A stretch of DNA of 64,000 nt. It comes from Topomyia yanbarensis. Taxonomy: Eukaryota; Arthropoda; Insecta; Diptera; Culicidae. Below, one piece after another: positions 11,474-23,057 of the stretch (its first letter is position 1; every line of letters starts with the position of its first letter). The position numbers and the translations under genes were made by a program. Location of the stretch: NCBI RefSeq assembly GCF_030247195.1, contig NC_080670.1, positions 46,390,194 to 46,454,193 on the forward strand. The letters are read 5' to 3'. The notes below the pieces were generated by a model. That model saw nothing but the letters and a program-made list of their open reading frames with translations, was not told the origin of the DNA and made no database searches.

Positions 11474-11630
11474 TCCGTCAAATCCATTCCGGAACCGGCT
11501 CGAAATTCTGAATGGATTCAGTATGGAATCTTGCTCAAATGCATCAACCGATTTCGACTCTATCGGTTGATGCATTTGTGCTGGAATTCATACTGGAAGT
11601 CCAAACCGGTTCCGGACTAGTTTGACTGGG
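11474..11630. mobile_element. A-like foldback inside the 7-bp-TSD element
   Basis: The arms hold CCATTCCGGAACCGG, ATGCATCAACCGAT and a right end GTTTGACTGGG. They pair around ATCGGTTGATGCATTTG. TA precedes and follows it, consistent with the 2-bp duplications of family A. The same structure sits at 31317-31473 in the sibling copy, so it was present before that element multiplied. Confidence 0.65.
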
Positions 11631-11652
11631 TAGAGGAGTAATCGCTATCAAT

Positions 11653-11829
11653 AGGTTTGTTCCAGTACATGGAAGTTACTCCCTGTTGCTCCGGAGCAAA
11701 AAATTCTTGCTCCTTTTCACTCCGGTTTGCCACCACAAGAAGAAAAGAGAGAAGAAGATAGTACAGGAACGATTTTCTCCCTGTTTGCACCGGAGTACTT
11801 CCAGTTTCTCCTGGTACTGGAACAAACCT
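11653..11829. mobile_element. 177-bp MITE, TSD AAT, inserted in copy 1 only
   Basis: The inverted ends AGGTTTGTTCCAGTAC and GTACTGGAACAAACCT enclose a symmetrical interior with CACTCCGG/CCGGAGTA words. AAT flanks it at 11650-11652 and 11830-11832. The sibling copy near 31490 reads CCAATTCTGTCG without interruption, which is the empty site. Three-bp duplications occur in Harbinger-like and Zator elements, so the class is not settled. Confidence 0.75.
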
Positions 11830-11965
11830 AATTCTGTCGAACTCAGCCACAAAAACATGACGACAGTAGCGCACCTGGTTTGGATATCCCAACTATCTAC
11901 GAAACCGTTAGAGATTTTACACAAGTTGAATGCTGAAGATGGACGTCTGTTCTCTGTGCTATTGG

Positions 11966-14900
11966 TATCAACACAGGTTCTAGAAATGCAAAAATAATAT
12001 CAACTGTAGAGGTCTCTCCGTTGTGATTGAAGTGCGTGACTGAAAATATTTTTTTCATGAGCAATAATAATTAATAATAATAATCAATAACTATCCTAAA
12101 GTGTAGCCCATTTACGAATATAATTTTATTAGGTCAACTGATTTATATTTGAGGCGCCATTTTTGACGTCATGGCTGCTTCTATTTGTACTTATCCGATA
12201 TTCAGCTCATGATATCACCATTAAAACAAGTCTCAGGTTCTGTAAAATGATTTTAAAGAATTTCTACGAGTGATAATAACACATAGTAGAAGGACATATA
12301 GTATCTATTAGTGAGTCGATTTCTTTGTACACATCTCATTTGGGTTCGGTTCCTAACCTCCAAACATAGTGTTAGATATTTTTCTTATCAGAAAAAATAC
12401 CAAAAATCGAATAAAAAATAGTTCATGTCAACTTGAATTGAGTAATTCATGTCACTGAATTTGATTCTAATTAAGTTACTTTATGATTTCTAATATGATT
12501 ATTAGTCGAATGCCACCGTTAAAACAGATATTTAGACATTGGATCTTGCTTTTGTTCAATTTTATGATGATTTTTATGATGTTCGATTACCTACCATGAA
12601 CTCAGCCATTATTCCCTTCAATCAATGCATTAAAACCATAAAAGCCACAAAAGTTCATTGAAGTTCGCTATAAATACATTCAACTCCAGTTTCCGCCAGA
12701 ATGCACAATCGCTCCACTGCCTAGACAAGTCCTTCCCCGCTCGACCGGGAGACAGTTAATTCAATTAAACTATGCCCTTTCCGTTGCTATTCTTAATTGT
12801 CCATAAACTGCTGGAGAACGACAATTACCGCTGCCTCCAGGAGGAATTGTTCTTCATAGACATTGTCTTAGTCTGGCCTGCTCCGTCTAACCAGTAGCAC
12901 CAGTGAATGGAAAGGGGGGGGGGGGGGGGCGGCGGCCAGGGAAGCCAAAACATCCGACCGTAATGACAACTATTACCGACGCGGCGTGGACAGCGTTCTT
13001 GCGTCCACTGTCTCTGTTGTTCTTAATGCCAAAGCGCAGAGCTCCCGTCGGACCTCCCGGGGGCAGTGACAAGGTCCGTCAGCAATCAAGAAACTGCCAG
13101 GAAGTAAATGAAAACATCGATTAACTTTCCGCTAGGTTCTGTTCATCGAGTGATCACTTCAGCAGAGCGATAATTAACATAAGAAAAGCGCTCTTCTCGA
13201 AGTGCTCCTGTTTTTGCACGTCCATCAGCCGCTGGGGAAGATGGGCCATCAGGATTGGAAGGTAAAAAAAATCAGAGCAACTTCCAGTGACGCCTTCGGA
13301 TAGCGAGCTGGAAACAGGCAGCAGCTACTGCATTCCAACCGGCCAGCAACGCCGCCGTGGCGTTTTGATGGCTGAGCGAGCGCCATATGTTGCACTTGGG
13401 GCAGTGTCTGGTGAAGGGCGATTGAACTTGAACTTGAAGCACCGGGAAGGCTGTTCGCGTCCATGCCCCATTCGATTTTTACGAGGTGGTTTGCAATTTA
13501 AAAACTTTATTCGTTGTTTTATAAAAGCTCCGAACAAAGCCATTCGACGAAGGAGAATGCGAAATCAAAATCGACAAATCAAAACAAAGCCGTTTGTTGA
13601 ACCCTTGACCAAGCCGCGGGGATCGAGGTTTTCTTGTCGGAACCACAGCCGACGAGGTCATTATCCATGACGATTCCGATGGGTATAGATTCTTGTGTTT
13701 TTTCTTTTCGCTCTCGATGAGTTATTAAATAATCGTTCCTCCTGGCTGCCTCATAGGCCAGATCGACTGACTTGAGTAGCTCTCGAAGCAATATGATTTG
13801 CTGAATAATCGCCAAACTAACAATATCAAGCCCTCACTAGGGGGTCTTCTTCAAAGTAATAAAAACCCACCACTTGATTCTAATGGAATGGGTTTTCAGC
13901 TTCTTTCTCCACCGGCACGTTTGCGCAAGAGCGGTGCAAAATTGATGGATTCATTTTTGATAGCGGGCTGGCCGCGAATCATAGAGGGGTCGACCTTGGA
14001 GGAGCCTTGATGCTCTTTCCTCCTCAACCTTTTTCCCTGGTGGTGGTGGTGCTATTGGTAAATTCAAAGTGTTTTGCTTTCTGAACTATTGATATCTGAA
14101 GAAGGAAGATTGTTATGATTTGCACTCAACCGTCTCCGGCAAGAGGTTACCAACTTCCACGGGATTACCATGGGAGCCGTTGATCTGATCTCGGGCAGGT
14201 CAGCCGGATGGGTAGATCAAACGATGTGTGCGTGTATCGACTGTCTGAGCGCTGTTGGTGTAGGTATTGATTTCGAGCTGAATTTTTTGTTTTAAGCAAA
14301 CTTTTGCTACATACAGTAAAGATTGAGGACGTTGATGGCGATAACCGGGATCAGTAGATCTCATTGGCACGATTGTATATGGAATCTTAATAATTACCAT
14401 CAAAATACCAGAAAAGTACAGCTTGCATGAGTCTCTTGGTTTTAATACATTTCCCGCATTAACATAATCACTATGGAGATTATACATCATTAGCTTGTCA
14501 CAAAAATTTCTGATTTTACGAGGCAAAGAAAATATAAAATTCACGAGGAACACATGATTACGACGTTAAAGCTAACCGTCAAAATTCGTTTTAAGGAGAA
14601 ATTTCGAGTTAACCGTTAGTCGCTGATTACATACAACAGTAGCAGACAAGAAAAAAAAACTTCTTGTAATCTGTCAACCAATATGGTCGCCGATGAACGA
14701 TTCATCTAGTATTTCGCCATCATGTGTATTTTGACAGCTGACTTTCAGTTCCTAATCGAGAACTACCTATCAATAAGTCGTGTAAAAAAAAACAAAAAAA
14801 ACCTGAATCGATAAACATTCGCTCGCACTGATCATTTCTTCACTGACTGACTCGAAAAGAATGATAGAAGTAAAACAGAAAACATCTTCATTCAGCAATG

Positions 14901-15125
14901 GTTAATCTATGGATCGAGACTAAATGTAAACACCGGAAATATTATAATCACATATATTACTGCATACTAGATATACTCACGTAATTTATACCTTTTCTTT
15001 CTTTGCAGGTAAACACAACTTACAGCTTAAGCTAATTGTTGAGGGAGGAAACGAAGAGCTACAATCGCTTTCAAATATATTATTAAAGGTACACTTCATA
15101 ACTGTATCCCATTTCCATGCTATAT
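11966..15125. other. Repeat-poor non-coding DNA
   Basis: No coding family is recognised. The part from about 12650 to 14060 is less AT-rich. It holds a run of 16 G at 12914-12929 but no reading frame with a domain. It may include regulatory or unannotated non-coding exonic DNA. This is a guess from composition only. Confidence 0.4.
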
Positions 15126-15139
15126 TCTTTTTATCGAAT

Positions 15140-15300
15140 TGAGTATGTAGCTCTACCAAATTTCGTGGAACTTTTGGGCAACATCTGACATTTTGAAAGT
15201 TATTTGCAAAATAACCCTGCTCCATAGGTCAAATTTGACAGTTCTATAGTAAAATTTGACAGCTCGATAGTTAAAATTTTTGCCCTTGATGCAGATAGAA
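15140..15300 (+). repeat. Repeat G fragment
   Basis: AAAGTTATTTGCAAAATAAC, CTGCTCCATAGG and repeated AAAATTTGACAG match the left part of the G copies at 7580 and 16008. It lacks the CTGTGAACC end, so it is truncated or diverged. Confidence 0.55.
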
Positions 15301-16007
15301 CATTTATCTTTTAATTGTTTGCATTTGCATTACGCAAGTCAAAACAGTGTTCAAACAAATTAGGAGTAAGCATTATAGTGACACCCAAAATGAAGGAAAG
15401 AAAAAGTAAACAAAGAGAGGCTCTCAATGCTAGTTAGGATTATCCAGGTGCAATGTCATGTCATTGTTTGACTGCCATATTTGACCATTTTTTTCTGGAG
15501 AACGGTTTCTCGCAGTGAACTGTTTTGTTCACGTGAAATTCTTTCGCTTCAAAACTTATTTTAGAAATTTTACCAAGTCATAAACGTTGAAAAAAACGGA
15601 GAAAATGTTTTTTTAGTCGGTTGTTCACATGGATACCGACCATTAGAAGACTGCACGCCAATGTGTTCCAACTTCACGACTGTTATTGTTTTTATCGTTT
15701 TTCATCGATTTGGACACTTTTGGATGTTTTGGATTCAGGAACTCATTCCCTTTTTGATTCGGGTAAATTGAACCTGTTGAAATGTAACCTAGTCCGCAAT
15801 TTGCTAGTAATTGATTGCATCTAAAGAAAATTACTTTCTTCCTCCAATGGGACAGATAAGATTCAATTTTGACAACATTGCTACAATAGAACGCGAATAG
15901 AATTTGAACGACGCCTATCATGAGTTTCTGTGTTTATATTTTCACTTTCAAATTTTACAGTTCTAAAGTTATTTTTTTTTTTGAATGATAAAATATTACT
16001 GAGACTG
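15301..16007. other. Unassigned DNA with a short H-like fragment
   Basis: Around 15375-15422 the sequence TTATAGTGACACC followed by AAAAAGTAAACAAAGAGAG resembles the inner part of family H. The rest shows no recognised feature. Confidence 0.4.
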
Positions 16008-16645
16008 TGAACCATTTGGCGAAATTTTTAACTTTTGGTTAAAATCTGACACTTCGATAGTTGTTTGCAAAATAACCCTGCTCTGGTGCATGGGTAAAAT
16101 TGACAGAGCGATAGTTAAATTTGACAGCTCGATAGCTAAAATGTTGCCCATGGGGCAAAATAAGAAGGGGGAAACATTTACTATACCTAAATGAGGTTGT
16201 CAATTTTGTTCAAAACAAAATGAAGGGATAAAGATGGAAGCGATAACGTGTTGTGTCAAGATTTGTTTGTCTTATTTCATGATGTGGATGTTTACGTTTC
16301 GAGACTATGACTGTCATACTTAATGTGATATGAAAAAAAAACTAATTTTAAAATATCGACAAATGTTCACACCCTTACTAACTTGTGGTTATCGCAGCTA
16401 TCCAAATGTCAACTTTTGAAATGGTTCTCTCTCTCGGTTAAATTTTACAATTCGAGTGAAAATAACTTTCGAAATGTCACACTTTAACTAAAAGTTTCAA
16501 AAATCGCCAAATGGTTCGCAGCCTGAGCGAGAGTGACCCGTTTCAAATGTTGACATTTGGATAGTTATTTAGAATTGACAGCTGCGAAAACCATGAGTTG
16601 GTAGAGGTGCTAACATTTTGCGAACTTATTTTGAGTATTATCCAT
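16008..16645. repeat. Repeat G, copy 2, with an inverted self-copy
   Basis: The left end CTGTGAACCATTTGGCGA at about 16009 is answered by TCGCCAAATGGTTCGCAG at 16503-16520. Beyond that end the sequence AATGTTGACATTTGGATAG and the following 90 bp are an inverted copy of 16360-16440. The whole therefore folds back on itself about a centre near 16490. CTGAG occurs next to both ends of the 16009-16521 unit and may be a target duplication. Confidence 0.6.
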
Positions 16646-17024
16646 CAATAGCTTCACAGTTAATCTATTATTCTATTTTTTTTCGATTAGTTTAAAAGTT
16701 TTAGTTTTAGCAGTAGGCGTTGGTTGTTTTTTTGCCAAGAGCGGAACACTCTTACTTTTAACAAAAAAATTTTGTATGTACCAGATACAGTATTTACAAA
16801 TGTAACGCGAGAATTGGTTGTACGATTGTCCGGATCGGCATGACATAAATACTGTGCCGCTTTCCAAAAATGAATTGTGAAAACGAGATTTATTAAAACA
16901 AAATTAGTTGAGTATAGAAAAGTGCAATTTCAAGCTTGCCGCCAATAATCCTAAACAGATATCAACATATCTACACCATATACAGACAATCTTTAATCAG
17001 CTTTGTATTTGCCGGCGAAAAAAT

Positions 17025-17228
17025 AATACAGTAAATTCACATTAAATTTCATTGGTTTTAAGAAAAACAGGTATGAAAAATCATCGTTTTTTAACATTAG
17101 GATACATAACTGACCCCCTTTTTCACTGTAAAAGTCGATTTTACAAAGAAATTTATTGTAGAAATTTTAAAATTACCGTGCTATAACAGTAAAAAATATG
17201 ATTTTGTTACTGTACATTTCAATTCGGG
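17025..17228. repeat. Repeat F, copy 2
   Basis: It is related to 9720-10010 through TACAGTAAATT, TTAGGATACATAA and TTTTTCACTGTAAAA words. It ends next to the family A element at 17231. Confidence 0.45.
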
Positions 17229-17230
17229 TA

Positions 17231-17538
17231 CCCAGTTAAACTCATTCCGGAACCGGTTCGGATTGCTAAATGGACCCTCTAATAACGGTTGGTTTCAAAA
17301 TCGTCCAATGATGGACGTTCGTTGGACCAATTTGGACAACGTCCAAATAACCGTTCAACGAACGTCCATAGTTTGACCCGTGTTGAACGATTTTGAAACA
17401 AATTTTTGGACGTCTCAGTGGGGAGTCATTATGGATTCCAAATCAAATGCAACAACCGATTCCGACTCAGAATCGGTTGTTGCATTTGATTTGGAATCCA
17501 TACTGACTCCATTCAGGATTCCGAATGGTTTGACCGGG
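17231..17538. mobile_element. Family A MITE interrupted by family C
   Basis: The element starts CCCAGTTAAACTC at 17231 and ends GTTTGACCGGG at 17538. A C element occupies 17275-17422, exactly within the word AATGGAGTCATTATGG that is intact in other A copies. Removing it restores an A element of the usual length. Confidence 0.8.
17275..17422. mobile_element. Family C MITE nested in A (TSD GA)
   Basis: This 148-bp element reads CCCTCTAATAACGG at the left and ACGTCTCAGTGGG at the right, with the internal word TTGGACAACGTCCAA and several ACGTTCG/CGAACGT pairs. GA precedes and follows it. The uninterrupted A sequence has a single GA at that position, so the 2-bp duplication is proven by an empty site. 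Confidence 0.85.
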
Positions 17539-17543
17539 AGCCA

Positions 17544-17691
17544 CCCTCTAAGAACGGTTGGTTTCAAAATCGTCCAATGAAGGACGTTCGTTGGACCAAT
17601 TTGGACAACGTCCAAATAACCGTTCAACGAACGTCCATCGTTGGACCCGTGTTGAACGATTTTGAAACAATTTTTTGGACGTCTCAGTGGG
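17544..17691. mobile_element. Family C MITE (TSD CA)
   Basis: This copy is 148 bp, CCCTCTAAGAACGG to GTCTCAGTGGG, flanked by CA at 17542-17543 and 17692-17693. It is nearly identical to the nested copy 120 bp upstream. Confidence 0.85.
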
Positions 17692-17699
17692 CAGAACAA

Positions 17700-18078
17700 G
17701 CGATGAGAGCCCAAGCTGTCCACACGGAAAAATAAACAACCCACAGAATAAGTTTTAACAACTTAAATTTGGGTAGTTTTGAGTTTTGTGTCGCATTCGC
17801 ATTAGTGTTGTCAAAAACAAGGAGAAAGAATCGACTCAATTGGGGTCTTCCATGGAATAAGGTACTTTTGAGTTGTTTGAAGTATACTCAAAATTAGGTA
17901 GATTCAACTTAAATTTAACTCAAGGTTGAGTATAAAAGACCTCTCAATGAGTTGTGATTTTTACAGTGGTTAAAGCGAAACTACCTTCAACGCGGTTTAC
18001 CTAATTTTACCTTATTCCACGATACCCCGAAATAGAGTCAAAAGAGCTCAACTTAGTAGTTTTTCGTATCCATGTACA
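17700..18078. repeat. Possible inverted-repeat element
   Basis: GGGGTCTTCCATGGAATAAG near 17843 and CTTATTCCACGATACCCC near 18012 are nearly complementary. Further TCAACTTAA/TTGAGTT words are arranged symmetrically. The ends were not resolved. Confidence 0.35.
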
Positions 18079-18082
18079 CATT

Positions 18083-18231
18083 CTCGCTGAGAAGTCAAAA
18101 AAATTGTTTCAAAATCATGCAACATGGGTCCAACAACGGACATCTGTTAAACAGTTATTTGGACGTCGTCCAACGTTGGTCCAACGAACGTCCTTCATTG
18201 CACGATTTTGAAACCAATCGTTCTTACAGGG
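18083..18231. mobile_element. Family C MITE, diverged (TSD TT)
   Basis: This copy is in the opposite orientation to its neighbours, starting with a mutated CTCGCTGAGAAGTC and ending CTTACAGGG. TT flanks it at 18081-18082 and 18232-18233. It carries more substitutions than the other C copies, so it looks older. Confidence 0.75.
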
Positions 18232-18253
18232 TTTCGCGTACATGTACTGCAGT

Positions 18254-18401
18254 CCCTCTAAGAACGGTTGGTTTCAAAATTGTTCAATGAAGGACGTTCG
18301 TTGGGCCAATTTGGACAACGTACAAATAACCGTTCAACAAACGTCCATCGTTGGACCCGTATTGAACGATTTTGAAACAATTTTTTGGACGTCTCAGTGG
18401 G
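18254..18401. mobile_element. Family C MITE (TSD GT)
   Basis: 148 bp, CCCTCTAAGAACGG to GTCTCAGTGGG, flanked by GT at 18252-18253 and 18402-18403. It lacks coding capacity, like all C copies. Confidence 0.85.
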
Positions 18402-18403
18402 GT

Positions 18404-21400
18404 GTATTGCGAGGTTGAACCGGTGGAACCACTGAGAAAAGAATAGAGAAAAAAAGTTTGGAAATTTAATTTAAAACTCTACTGTAATTAATAATAATAT
18501 TCCCAAACTGGCAGTGGACAGAACAGGGTACGCGCAATCTGTTCTGTTCAATGCCAAATCAGATTGCAATTCCAGTGTAGGAATAAATTAAATATTTCCA
18601 TCCTTTATCTTCGTTTACATTTTTCGAAGTCGTTGGTAGAAATTTCCGTATAGCCCTAGAGCTACGACACCTAGCCTCATGGTGGGGCTGCCATCTTGGA
18701 TATAACTGACAAGGCACTTCATTTCAAATCTAAATGAACATCGACTACATTATCTCCAGTAAACTTAAAACTTTCAAATCCTAAATTTATGTAAACTTAA
18801 TCCACTATCCCCATTGAAACGAAAAACATCAAATCGTAACAAATAGTAGTATAGTACTGGGTTTCGAAAAGAATTGATTCCGCTTCCGAGCTTTCGTATT
18901 TTCCGATTCTTTATTCTTGAGTTCTGAAATCATTGAAACCTGAATTTCTCTATCTTTTGGTTTATAGACCGCGGTTCGCATTTCTTGCAATTTTCGCAAA
19001 CTTCATACTAAAACTTAAGAACCACAATCCCTTAGCGTAGTTTTCGCCATGTTTTCACAGACCATAACGGATTTACTCTAGAAATATTTATACGTTTGTC
19101 AGTTTTCATATTTTTGTTTTTCTTCGTCATCAACTTGTCGAAACCAATTAACACAATCGATGAGGCATTATCGATTACGAGATTTTTTACGTATTTGATG
19201 GACTATTGATTAGTATTTTTCTAACTTTATGCTAGTGATGTGTCAAATATTGTTTCTTATTACTTCGCAAATTCTTACTCCTTAAAGCTCAAAATCAAGT
19301 CTCAATACACTGTCGTTTTTCTGGAACCAGGAAGTCAAACTGCTTCTGACCCTAAACATACCATTGCCTTCAAATCACCAGAACTCGACACAGAAACGCC
19401 CGGAACGGATACGGTGTGGCTGCAAATGAATCATATGCTCCGAACAGATTCTTAAGTCAATTATTACTAGTTGCATTCCAAGTCGTCAAAACGGGCACAT
19501 CGCCATCCATCGCCTTTTCTGATGCTTATGTCCATCGATATTTCACCCGACTGACACAATAAGGCTTCTCTTTAGATCAGCACCTAACTGGTCTAAACCT
19601 GATCCGACCCTTTCTAGCGCGCAATCACCGCGCTCGCAAAACTCATTTACCCTGGCGCATTGTTGCTTGACATTTGTACTTTCACCGACTGATGTGCATG
19701 AGCATCGTAGAATCTCGAACGCGCGGTGGCCGTCGGAGAGATAAACCTAGGCATCTAGCGCACCCCCGTGTGGACCCCGTTCTGAAGGCTGTAATCGATT
19801 ATCATAATTCTTTGCTGTGCACCTAACGGTGCTCGTTTCCTCCTATTAACTCGCCCACTCGTACCGACCGGTACTTCACCCGAGTCGCGTCACGTCGCTT
19901 CGTGAGTGAAGTGCAAGCAAGCAAACAGCAGCTAACTGCAGCCGATTGCACGCGGCGGGGTGCAGTTCAGACCTTGTGTTACATAATATTATCAAAACAT
20001 ATTACATTACAATTTATTTTATGAAATAATCATAATAATAAAAGGGGTCCAGGGTGCCGCAGCTGCTTGTGCCCTTGTGGTACGTTGCTCAGTGCAAGAA
20101 ATATGACGAATGGCGACCCAGAGAGAAAGATGCACTGGCACGGCAGACTCACACACATTCTGCACCGATCGTCCGTCTGTCTGTCTGGAGGAGCCTCACC
20201 GCCGGGGTCCTAAAGCACTCGGTTGGCCAAGGTACGGGCGACAGTGTAGTGAACAAAAAAACCCCTCTGTAGGATGAAATAACTTCCGCGTGAACCACTG
20301 GCACACCATAAGTCAAACAGTACTATATTTTGCAAACTGCTTGAAAGTGATGAATGAGTCAGTAAGTGATTACCATTGTGGCGGGATGCCGCTGCGAACT
20401 CAGCCCAGTGTGGCAATTGTGTCATGCGGGATGTTGTGATATAAGGAGCCGATCGTTCAATCATGGTCATTCAAACTCAAGAAAGCTGCCATTAGTGAAG
20501 AGTTATTAGGATTGTTTACCTATATTGCTGTGCGTCATAGGGAAAAATAACCAACTAAATTTATTGAACCCTTCGATTATGATCGCACCGGGATCCGCTA
20601 GGCAAGGTCATCGCACTTACCCACCGCACTGGAGAGTGTTGAAGGATTAATTAATTGATAGTGTCACTTCTCGGTAGACATTTTCTTCGCTAATTAATGC
20701 AGATGGTCGTGATTCTGGTGTTCAAGGGAACAGAGACTTAGATTAAATTCTTGCATCTATTTACTGGGCGCTTGCCTTGCACAACCGGATAAAGAATGAT
20801 CGCAATCGAAGCGCAAACTTGTGGTCGTTCGCGCTCTATTATCTCGTTCGTCACTAACCTCAAGAACCAATCCGATCCGATCTAACATGGTCCGTGTTTT
20901 CAGACCAGGACTCTTCGAGCCCAGTGGTCACACCACACTCTCCGCTCCAGCCGCTCCTGGTTCGGATGGATGGACGCCTACCTCGCTCAAGCCGTTTTCT
21001 CTGGTGCGTCATTTGCATAAAGACCTTGAGTGGTAGACGTTCGCTGCGCTGTCGTTGAACGATGGCCCTGGAGGGGCAGCATCAGCTGTCAAATCACCGA
21101 GGGAGGAGATGAGTGTTCTTGCCTCACACGGGTTTCTTTCGAACAGGACTTGCAAGAGCCCTTGCAGGGATGGACATCATCATCAACGGTTTTGCCAGGG
21201 AAAGACATTTCGCACAATGCTTACCTTTTACGCCGCCGCAGGCAAACGGGGCGAAAGCCAGAACCGTAGTTAAGAGCAGAGACTTGTCTTATTTACTGTC
21301 AGCTAAACGATTTAAATGATTTGTAATAGTGGTCTTTCGCGTGGCCGACAACACCAACAATAAAAATAGCAGCAGCAGTACAGAGGGCTCTGGATGTGGT

Positions 21401-22122
21401 TTAAGTGCGCGAAAGTTATTGCGCTTTCGATGGGAGAGTGAATTCGTCATCTATTACAACCGTAATCAGAGGAAGAGGAAAAGAATCGTAAGGGGGGGGG
21501 GGGTGTTCTAAGCTACCAAGTGATTTGCGGTTGAGTCGGGAGATACCGAATGATTTGCGATGATGGATCTCTGGAGTGACCAGATAAAGTGATCCACGCC
21601 GTTCTATCCGTGAGCTGATTTCCATTCCCACCAGTAGTGGTTGGTCTAATTTTGACTCAAATCGATCAAGTTTACCAACCGGAACAACCGGATTTTTTTA
21701 TCAGCCAAAGAAAAATAATCTTCACAAAACTTTCAGTTCTTTTAAACAACAACAAAATTTGTCGAGATACGATTTTAAAACTGAAATTCGATTTCAGGAA
21801 TCTTCAAGGCTCAAGAAACATTAGTTAAGAGCGGACAAGAATAGAATGCTTGGTAGTAGGCATAGAAAAAATGAGTAGATTTGTTTATTCAAATAAAATC
21901 TTTATTAACTATAAAAGAAGAACTGAAGAGCTGAACACACTTTTTCTGCTTATACTAGTGGTCTTTCTGTAAGACGCTGAACCAACGTTTCTTCTCAACT
22001 TGATAGTATAATTGAGCTAAAAATCCTTCATATTTAAAAAATAAATAACGGAAACACAATTGAAAATAAAAATATGTAATAATTAATTATTGCTACCGTC
22101 TATTATAGGCAGTACACTGCTT
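18404..22122. other. Repeat-poor non-coding block
   Basis: No protein family is recognised in any frame. About 19560-21600 is the least AT-rich part of the left half and has few repeats apart from a run of 12 G at 21492-21503. Such a block could contain promoters or non-coding exons, for example of the gene whose coding starts at 51119, but no splice or core-promoter signal is convincing by eye. Confidence 0.35.
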
Positions 22123-22176
22123 CCCAGTTAAACTCATTCCGGAACCGGTTCGGATTTCTGAATGGAGTCATTATGG
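22123..22176. mobile_element. Family A, truncated left arm
   Basis: CCCAGTTAAACTCATTCCGG and the following bases up to GTCATTATGG match the left arm of A. A complete A element begins directly afterwards, so the right part has been lost or replaced. Confidence 0.75.
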
Positions 22177-22346
22177 CCCGGTCAAACCATTCGGAATTTG
22201 ATTCGGAATTCTGAATGGAGTCAGTATGGATTCCAAATCAAATGCAACAACCGATTCTGAATCGGAATCGGTTGTTTCATTTGATTTGGAATCCATAATG
22301 ACTCCATTCAGAAATTCGAACCGGTTCCGGAATGAGTTTAACTGGG
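22177..22346. mobile_element. Family A MITE
   Basis: A complete 170-bp palindrome from CCCGGTCAAACC to GTTTAACTGGG. The flanking dinucleotides do not match (GG/TC), probably because the left flank is the truncated A copy. Confidence 0.8.
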
Positions 22347-22364
22347 TCGTAGAGTCCATTCTCT

Positions 22365-23043
22365 CCCAGTAAAGTTCAGCCGGAAATGAACCGGAATTCT
22401 GGCTGGTTCCAGTTCGTATTCCGGCTCCAGTGACACAACCGATTCTACACGCTGAAAAAATTAGTAAAATATACAAATTTTGGTTATAAATAACAATTTT
22501 CCCATTTAATATAGTGACAAACACGATTCAGGTTTGATTCAATCAATGCTGCTGCTTGAAATTATGAACAAATTTATTTGTTGGCTTTTTAATAGTTTCA
22601 ACAAATATTTTGTTTGAAACAACAAAATCATGTTTAACCGAACAAACAAGTTCGAAGAAACAAAAACAAATCTTTTGTATTAACCAAAGGAGAGAACAAC
22701 TCAAATTTAGTTGAAATTAAACAAAAATTCTGTTGGTTTTTAACAAATGGAACAGTTAGATCTAACAAATTTTATTTTGATTCAACAATGTTTCTATTTA
22801 AAATGAAAACAGAAGTATTTGTTGAACTAAACCAAATACATGCGTTTTGTTGTTGTTGTTGATTCAAAAATGCCTGATTCTTCTGCGTGTAGTTGGAATC
22901 GGTTGTGTCACTGGAGCTGGAATACTAACTGGAACCAGCCGGAATTCCGACTCATTTCCGACTGAACTTTACTGTCACTGGAGCTGGAATACTAACTGGA
23001 ACCAGCCGGAATTCCGGCTCATTTCCGACTGAACTTTACTGGG
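22365..23043. mobile_element. Family B copy split by a TA-flanked element, right half duplicated
   Basis: The left half of B runs 22365-22447 and the right half resumes at 22890. The right arm then appears twice in tandem: the roughly 69-bp block from TCACTGGAGCTGG to CTTTACTG is repeated at about 22907-22974 and 22975-23043. The apex of the hairpin, GATTCTAGTT, is the insertion point of 22448-22889. Confidence 0.75.
22448..22889. mobile_element. TA-flanked MITE in the apex of a B palindrome
   Basis: The inverted ends CACGCTGAAAAAA and, on the right, TTCTTCTGCGTG are flanked by TA on both sides (22446-22447 and 22890-22891). TA duplications point to the Tc1/mariner (IS630) group. The interior is rich in AACAAA and TTTGTTG words and has no transposase. 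Confidence 0.65.
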
Positions 23044-23057
23044 AATGTGCGCTGGTT

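Larger units (their letters stand above)
11365..11958. mobile_element. Transposon with 7-bp TSD (CTATTGG), copy 1
   Basis: The inverted ends CACAGAGAACAGA and, on the right, GTCTGTTCTCTGTG are flanked by CTATTGG at 11358-11364 and 11959-11965. The sibling copy at 31207-31623 has the same ends and also a 7-bp duplication (GTGTTAT). Inside is an A-like foldback (11474-11630). This copy alone also carries a 177-bp insertion at 11653-11829. A 7-bp duplication is unusual. P-type elements are one possibility, but I cannot assign the superfamily. Confidence 0.8.

Noticed and set aside
12914..12929. Run of 16 G as a G-quadruplex or functional site
   Set aside because: A single homopolymer run next to GGC repeats is most simply a microsatellite and is prone to sequencing error.
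13287..13670. 127-codon frame in a less AT-rich region
   Set aside because: It overlaps opposite-strand frames of similar length, has no domain signature, and shows mixed composition without gene-like codon preference.
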